A stretch of DNA of 64,000 bases from an uncultured Candidatus Melainabacteria bacterium (GCA_934754655.1 CAKVIC010000001.1:62001-126000), one strand, 5' to 3'. Positions 26,383 through 33,734 are shown, numbered from the stretch's first letter. A program made the numbers and translations. The notes: generated from the letters alone by a model not told the origin.

Positions 26383-26503
26383 CAATAAATGGAAATATTA
26401 TTTATTTGCAACTTTGAGTATTATTGGTCTTAGTACAATAGGCGCGTGTATATATAGAAAAAACAAGAAAAAAGGAGTAGTGAAAAATGATACAAAAAAT
26501 TAG
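26360..26503 (+). CDS. Out-of-frame membrane-tail reading frame, copy 1
   Basis: A 47-codon frame (+1 relative to the HAD gene) beginning ATGATGATGGAG inside the HAD 3' end; the frame itself is open from 26312. It encodes a short leader, one hydrophobic helix (about YYLFATLSIIGLSTIGACIY) and a basic tail RKNKKKG. It could be a small membrane protein of its own or, by a one-base loss or +1 shift at the A8/G5 tracts (26315-26329), the true C-terminus of the HAD protein. Its 3' end overlaps the start of the kinase-gene remnant. Only a weak ribosome binding site is seen. Confidence 0.4.
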   Translation: MMMEILPDNKWKYYLFATLSIIGLSTIGACIYRKNKKKGVVKNDTKN

Positions 26504-26549
26504 TACTGCAAATCCTGTAAATCAGAATTTTGCAAAAAATCACATTTAA
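26487..26549 (+). pseudogene. Truncated 5' remnant of the kinase-like gene
   Basis: Identical to the first 19 codons of the gene at 28152 (with the same AAAGGAGTAG ribosome binding site) and then runs across the duplication junction into a stop. It is a by-product of the tandem duplication. Confidence 0.85.
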
Positions 26550-26656
26550 ATAATGCAACTTACGACCAATTTACAATTTTTAATAGTGATTTTAACCCAA
26601 ATAAATATGGTATGCATTATCAAGAATCAAGCTTAGCTTATTATGATATAAAATAG
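26544..26656 (+). pseudogene. Orphan 3' fragment of the pentapeptide-repeat gene
   Basis: Matches the last 37 codons of the gene at 23942 (NATYDQFT, then a diverged stretch, then ESSLAYY) and its stop codon, without any upstream part. It marks the start of duplication unit 2. It differs from the parent at several codons, so the duplication is not brand new. Confidence 0.85.
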
Positions 26657-26667
26657 GGGTTTAACTA

Positions 26668-28047
26668 ATGAAAATAAATAAAATTGAACAATCCTACACT
26701 AATATAGGTTTTAAAGCCGGTAAGGTTAAAGTGTTTTCTGATTTTGATAAAACTTTTTTGCCAGCAAGACATAAAGTATTTGCGACTTTTTATAAAAAAG
26801 ATTTTATAGATGCGATTGAAAATTATTTTAAAAATTTTAAAAAATTTTTAAATAATACACGAGAAGGATTAAATTTTACAATTACTACCGGCAGAACATT
26901 TGGAGAATTTTTAACAATGGCTGAAATTGCCAGAAATAGGAAATTTGAAATGCCTTTACCGGATAGTTTAATTGTTAAAAACGGTAGCGATGAACATTGG
27001 AGAGTCGGAACTGACGAAGAATTTTATAAAGGCGGAGCTTTTCCTTTTAGGTATGAAATTACAAATAAAGAAAAAGAAAATAAATTAAAAGAACTTACCG
27101 GCTGGGATGGTGTTAAAGCTAAAAAAATAATAAAAGAAGTCCTTAATTCATTTAATCTAAGAATTGTAGAAGCTGATTCTGAAAATAGTGCTAGCGATTA
27201 TGGCACACGTTCATTATTTTCAGCCGGTAATTTAAAAGATGAAAGCAAGTGTATTTTTGATGATGTTAAACAATCAGAACTGACTGCCGGATTAAGACGA
27301 GATGGGAATCTAAAAGTAACTGTTGTTTATCCAACAGGCTTGAACCATTTAACGCGAACAAATTTAATTATGGATATTGATTCTAAAATAATGTCAGAAT
27401 TAAAAAAAAATAATATAGAGTTTGAATGTCTTTTAGAACATGATTGCAAAAACAGACCTGTAATAACTTATTTACCAACTAAAAAATTAACAAAACATTA
27501 TGATCCGGCGGAAGCATTATTAAAAGCTAAAAAAAATAATGATTTAGTTATTGTTGCAGGTGATAGCTCAAACGATATACCAATGTTAAATCCGGGGCTG
27601 TATCTTGAGCATTTTTTAACGCCAGAACAAAAAAAGAAATACCTTCATACATTATATGGAGTAAACGACGGCGATTTAGTAAAAGAGCTGGATTCTAAAG
27701 ATAATGCCGAACTCGCAAAAATATATAAAGAAATGCCTTTTGTCGGAATTATTGTAAAACAATCAGATGGTGAAAATGAGTTAACAGCGCTAGATGCCTA
27801 CACGAAAGGTAAATATAAAAAAGTTATTGTTGTAGATGAAGGAAATTTAGAAAATGGTATCAAAGACGCAATAAAATTGTATAGCGAACAGAATCCAAAT
27901 TTCAAAAAAGAATTGAGTAAAGATTTAGAAAAAGAAGTGTATAGTAGCTCAAACGGTGATAATAAAATAAATAACAATGAAAAAAAAGAGGGGGATAAAG
28001 GGGGAAACAAAGAAAAACCGGAAAATGATGATGGAGATTCTCCCTGA
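26668..28047 (+). CDS. HAD-superfamily hydrolase with F-K motif, copy 2
   Basis: A 459-residue tandem paralogue of the gene at 25003, same length and with all catalytic motifs kept (DFDKT, TTGRT, GDSSNDIPM). Differences are concentrated around residues 34-45, 228-240 and 320-390, the last region including the KKYLHTLYGVNDGDLVKELD segment against KEKYIKTLRAVNSSDFLKKL in copy 1. The C-terminal 65 residues are identical. Both copies therefore look functional and could differ in substrate or partner. Ribosome binding site GGGG before TTTAACTAATG. Confidence 0.82.
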   Translation: MKINKIEQSYTNIGFKAGKVKVFSDFDKTFLPARHKVFATFYKKDFIDAIENYFKNFKKFLNNTREGLNFTITTGRTFGEFLTMAEIARNRKFEMPLPDSLIVKNGSDEHWRVGTDEEFYKGGAFPFRYEITNKEKENKLKELTGWDGVKAKKIIKEVLNSFNLRIVEADSENSASDYGTRSLFSAGNLKDESKCIFDDVKQSELTAGLRRDGNLKVTVVYPTGLNHLTRTNLIMDIDSKIMSELKKNNIEFECLLEHDCKNRPVITYLPTKKLTKHYDPAEALLKAKKNNDLVIVAGDSSNDIPMLNPGLYLEHFLTPEQKKKYLHTLYGVNDGDLVKELDSKDNAELAKIYKEMPFVGIIVKQSDGENELTALDAYTKGKYKKVIVVDEGNLENGIKDAIKLYSEQNPNFKKELSKDLEKEVYSSSNGDNKINNNEKKEGDKGGNKEKPENDDGDSP

Positions 28048-28168
28048 CAATAAATGGAAATATTATTTATTTGCAACTTTGAGTATTATTGGTCTTAGTA
28101 CAATAGGCGCGTGTATATATAGAAAAAACAAGAAAAAAGGAGTAGTGAAAAATGATACAAAAAATTAG
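28025..28168 (+). CDS. Out-of-frame membrane-tail reading frame, copy 2
   Basis: Identical in sequence to the frame at 26360-26503, with the same A8 tract at 27980-27987. Its end overlaps the first 17 bases of the kinase-like gene. Being kept open in both copies is weak support for its use, because the two are identical DNA. Confidence 0.4.
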   Translation: MMMEILPDNKWKYYLFATLSIIGLSTIGACIYRKNKKKGVVKNDTKN

Positions 28169-29813
28169 TACTGCAAATCCTGTAAATCAGAATTTTGCAA
28201 AAAATCACAACAAACAACAAAAAAATAATCAAGTTTCTTTTAAGTCAACAATGATTCTTGATATTGCTGAAAAATTTAAACCAATCGAAAAAAATTTATT
28301 ATCAGAAATGGATATTTTTGTTAAAAATAAAATAAACTCAAGACATATTGGCTCAGGTTTATTTGCGAATGCTTATAGCTTAAAAAAAATACCAGACATT
28401 GTAATTAAAGTTCCTAAACAACGCGATAGCTTTGAGCAAGAAGCTGGTATATTAAAAAAACTTCCTGTAGCAATGGCTGCATCACAACAATTTATTGCAA
28501 GAATTGCTGATAATCTAGGCAATAAATATTTAATTTCTACAAAAGTTAATGGAGAAGCTCCAGATCCTGAATGCAATCCTTGGAGTGCATTAAGTTTAAA
28601 AAGTTTATTCAAAAACTTGTTTGAACTAGATAAAGCCGGAATTTATCATGGAGATTTAAACAATGGTAATTTAAAAATAGAACAAAATGGTAATGTGAAT
28701 TTTTTAGATTTTCAGTGGGGTACACAAGTTGCAAAATCTAATTTTTTCTCTAGCAAACCAACTCAATGTTTGCCACCATTTATACAAGTTCAAAATTCTC
28801 AAATGTTTGAAATGGCAGAAATTCCGTATTATGTAGCAAGAAGCAGTAATTCAGCTAGCGCTAAAAGATTTTTGAAAGAGTATTTAAATCAAAAAGCTTT
28901 TTATCATAATAATCGATTAGAAAACATTAATGATTTGATAAATAATTCTTCATATTATTTTAATTCATATACTGTTGAAAAAGCCAAAAAATTTGAGTGT
29001 GCACACAGAAATATGTATTGCAGTTTGGATAATGATACAGTAAAAATTGAAGCTTTAAAAATAAACTTTTTATCAGCTTTTAGAGAAGCTTATAAATATT
29101 TAGACCCAAATACTCCGGAAAAAAATATTATTCCTGCCGGAAGTTCATATTTATACACACTCAACTCTATTCAAGCATTAAGAAAAGAAATCAGCGACAT
29201 GAAAAATTCTGCTTATGGCACAAAATTAGAATATTTAAACAGTATGGAAGATTATGCAGATTATTGGTACAACAATTTAAGAGATTGGACAGAAAATGCG
29301 TTTAGATATCCATATAGACACACATTAAATAGTTTAGAAAGTTGGGAAACTCTTCATAATTTTGATAATCCGAATATTGATATCGAAAAATTTGATTCTA
29401 TGACCAATGTAGTTGAATGCGTAGATAAAAATTTTGAACGCAATTACACAGGGAATTTCCATTGTGAGTACACAAATCTCGGAGATTATATGAATCGTCT
29501 TAACGGGTTTATGAAAACTGCTCAAAATAACTACGGAACTAGAAACAGTAAGCTATTTCCGGCGCTAAAATCCGCTTATGAAAGATTATATTATGCATAT
29601 AAAGGTGAACGTTGGCTGGATGTTATTAACACAAGTTTGTTATTAACAAGAAGAGCTCACGAAATGACTGGTTATGAAGGTTGTTATGATTTAAAATATG
29701 CAGCCTCTGACGTCGCACAATGTGTATTTGAAAAAGTTTTTGACGAAATGAAAGATAATGGGCCTTCAAGATATGGATTTCTAGGATATAAAGGAATGGA
29801 GAACTTCCGTTAA
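28152..29813 (+). CDS. Protein-kinase-like fold protein with F-K motif
   Basis: A 553-residue protein. A leader rich in Asn/Gln/Lys contains NQVSFKST (about residues 29-36). A kinase-like N-lobe and catalytic core follow: glycine loop IGSGLFANAYSL, lysine in VIKVPK, catalytic loop YHGDLNNGNLKI and metal motif FLDFQWG, the H-G-D-x-x-x-x-N and D-F patterns seen in aminoglycoside-phosphotransferase/RIO/lipopolysaccharide-kinase-like enzymes. The remaining 330 residues are Tyr/Asn-rich and helical with no recognised domain. A protein or small-molecule kinase is predicted; the DFQ in place of DFG is notable. Terminator follows. Confidence 0.75.
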   Translation: MIQKISTANPVNQNFAKNHNKQQKNNQVSFKSTMILDIAEKFKPIEKNLLSEMDIFVKNKINSRHIGSGLFANAYSLKKIPDIVIKVPKQRDSFEQEAGILKKLPVAMAASQQFIARIADNLGNKYLISTKVNGEAPDPECNPWSALSLKSLFKNLFELDKAGIYHGDLNNGNLKIEQNGNVNFLDFQWGTQVAKSNFFSSKPTQCLPPFIQVQNSQMFEMAEIPYYVARSSNSASAKRFLKEYLNQKAFYHNNRLENINDLINNSSYYFNSYTVEKAKKFECAHRNMYCSLDNDTVKIEALKINFLSAFREAYKYLDPNTPEKNIIPAGSSYLYTLNSIQALRKEISDMKNSAYGTKLEYLNSMEDYADYWYNNLRDWTENAFRYPYRHTLNSLESWETLHNFDNPNIDIEKFDSMTNVVECVDKNFERNYTGNFHCEYTNLGDYMNRLNGFMKTAQNNYGTRNSKLFPALKSAYERLYYAYKGERWLDVINTSLLLTRRAHEMTGYEGCYDLKYAASDVAQCVFEKVFDEMKDNGPSRYGFLGYKGMENFR

Positions 29814-29827
29814 GCTTACATAAGAGA

Positions 29828-29862
29828 ATCGGTCGGTAAATCAACCGGCCGATTTTTATTTT
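29828..29862 (+). terminator. Rho-independent terminator after the kinase-like gene
   Basis: ATCGGTCGGT (29828-29837) pairs with ACCGGCCGAT (29844-29853; one G-U), then T-rich sequence. It ends the F-K cluster. Confidence 0.85.
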
Positions 29863-29904
29863 AATTAAAAGGAGTGAGTTAGTGACTAAAATAATAAAAT
29901 TTGA

Positions 29905-30315
29905 TTACATTTTATACGTAAAGTTGCGTCCTACAGGATTTTTGTCATCTTCCTCTTTCATTGCATAAGATGCGAAGAAAGTTTGTTTAGCGTAAGATTG
30001 GAGTTCTGATTTATACATATTTTCATCAAAAATATTTTCATATTTGTTCAAATAATCAGTTAAAGGGTTAACTAAATCTTTAATTCTACCAAGAGCAGTG
30101 TCTGCAATTTGTTGAGCAACTCTAGGTCCAAAGCCTAATTCCTTTATTTTTTCTCCGACAGTTAATGACAACAAATTGTTTTTAACGGCTTCTTCAGCCT
30201 TTTTCTCAAGGTTTTTCTCCATGTGCTCTTTTGCAGCAGCATCACGTTTTGTCGGATCATACGTAGTTTGTTTGTATGTATTTAAAAAATTATTTAAATT
30301 AAAACTTTCTGCCAT
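29905..30315 (-). CDS. Helical protein under a sigma-28-type promoter
   Basis: A 136-residue soluble, mostly helical, charged protein (MAESFNLNNFLNTYKQTTYD start; AAAKEHMEKNLEKKAEEAVK in the middle). No family recognised. What identifies it is its promoter: a perfect flagellar sigma-28 consensus 32-58 bases upstream of the ATG (30347-30373). Flagellar or chemotaxis-associated roles, a flagellar chaperone or an exported filament-associated protein are the natural guesses. Ribosome binding site TAGGGA is modest. Confidence 0.65.
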   Translation of the reverse strand: MAESFNLNNFLNTYKQTTYDPTKRDAAAKEHMEKNLEKKAEEAVKNNLLSLTVGEKIKELGFGPRVAQQIADTALGRIKDLVNPLTDYLNKYENIFDENMYKSELQSYAKQTFFASYAMKEEDDKNPVGRNFTYKM

Positions 30316-30346
30316 AATCCATAAGTCCCTATTTCTTGTAATAATG

Positions 30347-30373
30347 TTATCGGCATTTTTGTCAAAAACTTTA
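30347..30373 (-). promoter_or_regulatory. Sigma-28 (FliA-type) promoter
   Basis: On the minus strand: TAAAGTTT, exactly 11 bases, GCCGATAA. This is identical to the E. coli flagellar sigma-28 consensus. Fifteen bases upstream of the -35 element lies ATTCAAAATGT-N6-TTGTAACAA (30389-30414), shared with the promoter at 61789. Confidence 0.88.
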
Positions 30374-30497
30374 GACTTTTTAAAAATTTTGTTACAATTA
30401 TTTACATTTTGAATTCGGTAAATTTAAGAAGCAATCGCAACACTAAAATATAAAAATTTTGGTTTTGCCACATATAAAAAAATAATTTCGCACTTTT

Positions 30498-30525
30498 TTG
30501 ATAAATTGCTTTGATGTGCTACAAT
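30498..30525 (+). promoter_or_regulatory. Sigma-70-type promoter of tyrS
   Basis: TTGATA (30498-30503), 16-base spacer, TACAAT (30520-30525); expected start about 30532 gives a 27-nt leader with AGTAGGAGATG before the ATG. Confidence 0.6.
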
Positions 30526-30558
30526 TAAACTAAATTTTATTAGAAAGTAGGAGATGAA

Positions 30559-31782
30559 ATGAAGATTTTTGAAGAGTTACAAGCAAGAGGATTAATTGCT
30601 CAAGTTACCAACAACGATGAAATTCGAGATTTAATTAATAATGGTGGGGCAAAGTTTTATATAGGCTTTGATCCAACGGCAGATTCTCTTCATGTCGGTC
30701 ATTTTATGGCTTTATGTCTAATGAAACGTTTGCAAATGGCTGGTAATAAGCCTATTGTTTTAATCGGCGGTGGAACCGGACACATTGGTGATCCTTCAGG
30801 CAGAACTGATATGCGCTCAATGATGACTAAAGAAATTATTGACCATAATTGTGCTTGCTTCAAAAAACAAATGGAAAGATTCATCGAATTTGGCGAAAAT
30901 AAAGCTATCATGTTAAATAATGCTGATTGGCTATTAAAACTTAATTATATAGAACTTCTTCGTGAAGTCGGAGCGTGTTTTTCTGTAAACAACATGCTAA
31001 GAGCTGAATGTTACAAGCAAAGAATGGAAAAAGGTTTAAGCTTTTTGGAGTTTAATTATATGATAATGCAAGCGTATGATTTTTATTACTTACACCAAAA
31101 CCAAGATTGCAACATGCAATTTGGCGGTGACGATCAATGGAGCAATATGCTTGCAGGGACAGAGCTTATACGCAAAAAAACTGGTGATGATGCTTATGCA
31201 ATGACAATCACTTTACTTCTAAATAGCGAAGGTAAAAAAATGGGTAAAACGGCAAAAGGCGCGGTTTGGTTAGATCCTCAAAAAACTTCTCCTTTTGAAT
31301 TCTATCAATATTGGAGAAACGTTGAAGATGCTGATGTTATGAAATGTATAAAAATGTTGACTTTTATTCCTTTAGAAAAAATTCAAGAAATGGAGAATTG
31401 GGAAGATTCTAGAATTAATGAGAAAAAAGAAATTTTGGCGCATGAATTAACAGAATTAGTACATGGAAAAGAAGAAGCTGATAAAGCTCAACAAGCCGCA
31501 CACGCATTATTTAGCGGTTCCGGGGATAGTGAAAACATGCCAACAACAGAATTAGCTTCTGCGGATTTTGAAAATAACGAAATTTCTATCATTACACTAC
31601 TTGTAAAAAGTGGGCTTTGCGCAAGCAATGGTGAAGCTAAACGATTATTGCAACAAGGCGGAGTTATGGTAAATGATGAACAAATAAAAGATATCGGAAA
31701 AAAATTCTCAAAAACTGATTTAGAAATGGGTTTAAAAATTAGAAAAGGCAAAAAACATTTTCATAAGATTGTTTTAAAATAA
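30559..31782 (+). CDS. tyrS: Tyrosyl-tRNA synthetase
   Basis: A 407-residue class I synthetase that charges tRNA-Tyr. The HIGH motif is HVGH (45-48) after YIGFDPTADSL; tyrosine-site residues lie in YDFYYLHQNQDCNMQFGGDDQW; the KMSKS loop is KMGKT (227-231), normal for TyrRS; a C-terminal S4 RNA-binding domain (about 340-405) has LLQQGGVMVNDEQIKD. Length matches the bacterial TyrZ/TyrS group. Own promoter; no T-box leader is seen. Confidence 0.96.
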   Translation: MKIFEELQARGLIAQVTNNDEIRDLINNGGAKFYIGFDPTADSLHVGHFMALCLMKRLQMAGNKPIVLIGGGTGHIGDPSGRTDMRSMMTKEIIDHNCACFKKQMERFIEFGENKAIMLNNADWLLKLNYIELLREVGACFSVNNMLRAECYKQRMEKGLSFLEFNYMIMQAYDFYYLHQNQDCNMQFGGDDQWSNMLAGTELIRKKTGDDAYAMTITLLLNSEGKKMGKTAKGAVWLDPQKTSPFEFYQYWRNVEDADVMKCIKMLTFIPLEKIQEMENWEDSRINEKKEILAHELTELVHGKEEADKAQQAAHALFSGSGDSENMPTTELASADFENNEISIITLLVKSGLCASNGEAKRLLQQGGVMVNDEQIKDIGKKFSKTDLEMGLKIRKGKKHFHKIVLK

Positions 31783-31820
31783 CTAACAAAAAAAATTTTT
31801 ATTAGTTTTATATTAATACT

Positions 31821-32762
31821 ATGAAACTTCATAAAAATACTTTAACTTTGCTAAATAATTCTAATACTAAAACAAATTTGAATTCAAATTTGCCACTTAA
31901 TTTTAAAGCCGGATTAACTTCTCAAATGAAAAAGGAAATTAAAGAATGTAAACCGACTAAAATTTCAGAATATTTAAATTCTAAATATATGATTTTTAGT
32001 GATTTTAAAGAAAATAAAACTTTAGCCTGGTGTTCCTTAAAATGTATAGAAATAATTGAACAATTAAATAAAAAATTTTGTTTAACAAATCCTTTCCCGT
32101 TATATATCGGCACTGAAAATTTTAATATCAAAACACCTTTTTCACAAAATAACGTACTTGGAATAAGCTTATTTGACACAATGAGTATACCAATTAACGG
32201 TAAAAAAGATTCCTTGTTTGGTAGCAACAGTGTATTGTTTAATTCCTTAGACGCACAAAAATCCAACAAAAAATTTAACTGGGATAATATTGATGAAGAA
32301 GCCGACAAATTATTTGAAAAAAAACAAATTGGCACAAATTTTTTTCTTGATATTTTTATGCATGAATTTTCTCACATTATGCATTACCATAACATAAAAA
32401 ATGTTTTAAATATTGAAGAGCAAGCTGATTTTAAAAAACAACAAAAAAATATTGCAAACCATGCAATTTTTTTATTTAAGCATAAAAAATCGATAATCGA
32501 AAATATTTGTAAATATGCTGCAACAAATCAATACGAATTAATTGCTTGCGATTTATCAAAAAGAATCTGTGAGAACTTAGATAAAAATAATCTTATACCA
32601 AACCTTAATTTTATTGATAAAAGCCCATATCAAAAAATTAAAAAATTCAACTCTATCTCTAAGAATTCAAACATAAAAGTAACTTCATTAGATAAAGCTA
32701 TAAACAAATATTGGAATGGCAATTTTAAAGAATTCATCAAAGATACTGAAATATATAAATAA
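31821..32762 (+). CDS. Zincin-like protein with N-terminal F-K motif
   Basis: A 313-residue protein. The leader is Asn/Thr/Leu-rich and ends in LPLNFKAGL (about residues 28-36). A metalloprotease-type motif HEFSHIMHYH starts at residue 181 (HExxH, with a further His four to five residues on), preceded by FFLDIFM. No signal peptide. I do not recognise a named peptidase family, but a zinc-dependent peptidase is predicted. A TATATT box ends seven bases before the ATG and there is no ribosome binding site, so the message may be leaderless. No downstream partner on this strand. Confidence 0.65.
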   Translation: MKLHKNTLTLLNNSNTKTNLNSNLPLNFKAGLTSQMKKEIKECKPTKISEYLNSKYMIFSDFKENKTLAWCSLKCIEIIEQLNKKFCLTNPFPLYIGTENFNIKTPFSQNNVLGISLFDTMSIPINGKKDSLFGSNSVLFNSLDAQKSNKKFNWDNIDEEADKLFEKKQIGTNFFLDIFMHEFSHIMHYHNIKNVLNIEEQADFKKQQKNIANHAIFLFKHKKSIIENICKYAATNQYELIACDLSKRICENLDKNNLIPNLNFIDKSPYQKIKKFNSISKNSNIKVTSLDKAINKYWNGNFKEFIKDTEIYK

Positions 32763-32778
32763 GCAAAAAAATAAGGTA

Positions 32779-32810
32779 CTAAAAAAGAGGATGATATTAA
32801 TCATCCTCTT
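32779..32810 (-). terminator. Rho-independent terminator of rpmI-rplT
   Basis: Perfect 11-base stem AAGAGGATGAT/ATCATCCTCTT with an ATTA loop, followed on the minus strand by a T6 run. Lies just past the rplT stop. Confidence 0.85.
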
Positions 32811-32827
32811 AAACTTTAAAACATTAA

Positions 32828-33178
32828 TTATAAAGATGCTTTAGCTGCTTCAACAACAGTTGTAAAAGCTTCTTTGTCATTAACAGCAAGGTCTGCTAAC
32901 ATTTTTCTGTTAACTTGAATGTTAGCTTTTTTGCAAGCATTTACGAACCTTGAATAGCTCATGCCTTGTTCTCTAACAGCTGCGTTAATTCTAACAATCC
33001 ATAAACGACGCATATTGCGTTTTGTAGCTCTTCTATCTCTATAAGCATATTTAAGAGCTTTCATTACCGCACAATTTGCAACTTTAAAAATTCTGCTTCT
33101 TGCGCCTTTAAAACCTTTTGCTAATTTTAATATTTTTTTGTGTCTATTGCGACATACATTTCCACGTTTAATTCTCAT
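32828..33178 (-). CDS. rplT: 50S ribosomal protein L20
   Basis: A 116-residue basic protein with all L20 hallmarks (MRIKRGNVCRNRHKKILKLA, RRATKRNMRRLWIVRINAA, GMSYSRFVNACKKANI). L20 binds 23S rRNA domain I early in 50S assembly and, in several bacteria, represses its own operon by binding the leader. Located 12 bases after rpmI with an AGGAG site. infC, the usual first gene of the operon, is not here. Confidence 0.97.
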   Translation of the reverse strand: MRIKRGNVCRNRHKKILKLAKGFKGARSRIFKVANCAVMKALKYAYRDRRATKRNMRRLWIVRINAAVREQGMSYSRFVNACKKANIQVNRKMLADLAVNDKEAFTTVVEAAKASL

Positions 33179-33190
33179 TGTTCAACACTC

Positions 33191-33400
33191 CTATCTTGAA
33201 TACTTCTTGTAAGGTAACTCTTTAGAAATCAATTTTTCGTGAGTTTCAGAAATTGTTACATCTCCAAAAATCTTACGTTTTCTTGATTCTGACTTGTGTT
33301 GAAGCAAGTGACCAATACCTGCATGTCTTCTTTCGATTTTACCAGTGCCAGTAACTTTGTATCTTTTAGCTGCTGCACGGTGAGTTTTTAATTTTGGCAT
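33191..33400 (-). CDS. rpmI: 50S ribosomal protein L35
   Basis: A 69-residue basic protein, MPKLKTHRAAAKRYKVTGTG at the start and HLLQHKSESRKRKI in the middle, a clear L35. Strong AAGGAAAGGAG site. First gene of a two-gene operon with rplT, with its own promoter and a folded leader of about 105 nt. Confidence 0.97.
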   Translation of the reverse strand: MPKLKTHRAAAKRYKVTGTGKIERRHAGIGHLLQHKSESRKRKIFGDVTISETHEKLISKELPYKKYSR

Positions 33401-33504
33401 TTAAATTCTCCTTTCCTTAGCATAAATCTTGAAGATTACCAAATCTAGATAATTATGCTTGTTTTGTATCCGAGTAAGGCATACCACAGCACTATACTTC
33501 GGCA
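33401..33504 (-). promoter_or_regulatory. Structured leader of rpmI-rplT, candidate L20 autoregulatory site
   Basis: The leader RNA can form one hairpin closed by CCGA(A)GUA/UACUCGG and a second with AGCAUAA/UUAUGCU enclosing AGAUU-UGGU-AAUCU; the second ends four to five bases before the AAGGAAAGGAG ribosome binding site. L20 is known to bind leader RNA of its operon in E. coli and Bacillus. No direct match to a known L20-leader consensus was tested. Confidence 0.4.
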
Positions 33505-33510
33505 AGTCTA

Positions 33511-33539
33511 AGTGTATGATAAAATCATATTACTGTCAA
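33511..33539 (-). promoter_or_regulatory. Strong sigma-70-type promoter of rpmI-rplT
   Basis: Minus strand TTGACA (33539-33534), 17-base spacer, TACACT (33516-33511); perfect -35 box. Confidence 0.75.
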
Positions 33540-33652
33540 GCTTATATTAATTTTATAAACTAATTTTACATAAAATGTAATTTAACAAATACCAAATGAA
33601 TAATGTTAAATAAAATGGAGTAGATTGAATAAGCTGAGCTGGGCTAGGCTAG

Positions 33653-33678
33653 ATTCAAAATGTTAAGTTTTGTAACAA
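33653..33678 (+). promoter_or_regulatory. Upstream element shared with the sigma-28 promoters
   Basis: ATTCAAAATGT-N6-TTGTAACAA. The same element is found on the minus strand at 30389-30414 and 61831-61856, in each case ending exactly 15 bases before the -35 position of the promoter. TTGTAACAA is a near-palindrome and may be an activator site. Confidence 0.5.
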
Positions 33679-33693
33679 TATTAAACATATTGC

Positions 33694-33724
33694 GCAATTC
33701 TTCAAAATAAAAATACTTTATATA
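33694..33724 (+). promoter_or_regulatory. GCAATT-N13-ATACTTTATATA promoter-like box, copy 1
   Basis: GCAATT at 33694-33699, 13 bases, ATACTTTATATA at 33713-33724. Two other copies with identical spacing are at 33971 and 56685, each upstream of a gene. Confidence 0.5.
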
Positions 33725-33734
33725 TATATAAGAA

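Larger units (their letters stand above)
24879..26543 (+). repeat. Tandem duplication, unit 1 (1665 bp)
   Basis: Contains the 3' end of the pentapeptide gene, a HAD gene, a small out-of-frame reading frame and the first 19 codons of the kinase-like gene. Unit 2 (26544-28208) follows directly with a constant offset of 1665 bases. The boundary is marked by AAAAATCAC, after which unit 2 begins with the pentapeptide-gene sequence while the real kinase gene continues differently after 28208. Confidence 0.9.
26544..28208 (+). repeat. Tandem duplication, unit 2 (1665 bp)
   Basis: Second unit, with the second HAD gene. The last 341 bases (27868-28208) are identical to 26203-26543, whereas the preceding 240 bases differ at many sites, a mosaic that points to gene conversion. 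Confidence 0.9.

Noticed and set aside
26360..26503. The out-of-frame tail as an LPXTG sorting signal
   Set aside because: It has LPDNK, a helix and a basic end, but lacks the Thr-Gly of the motif and the cell is clearly diderm; no sortase was seen.
30559..31782. A T-box leader regulating tyrS
   Set aside because: The predicted leader is only about 27 nt and shows no T-box sequence.
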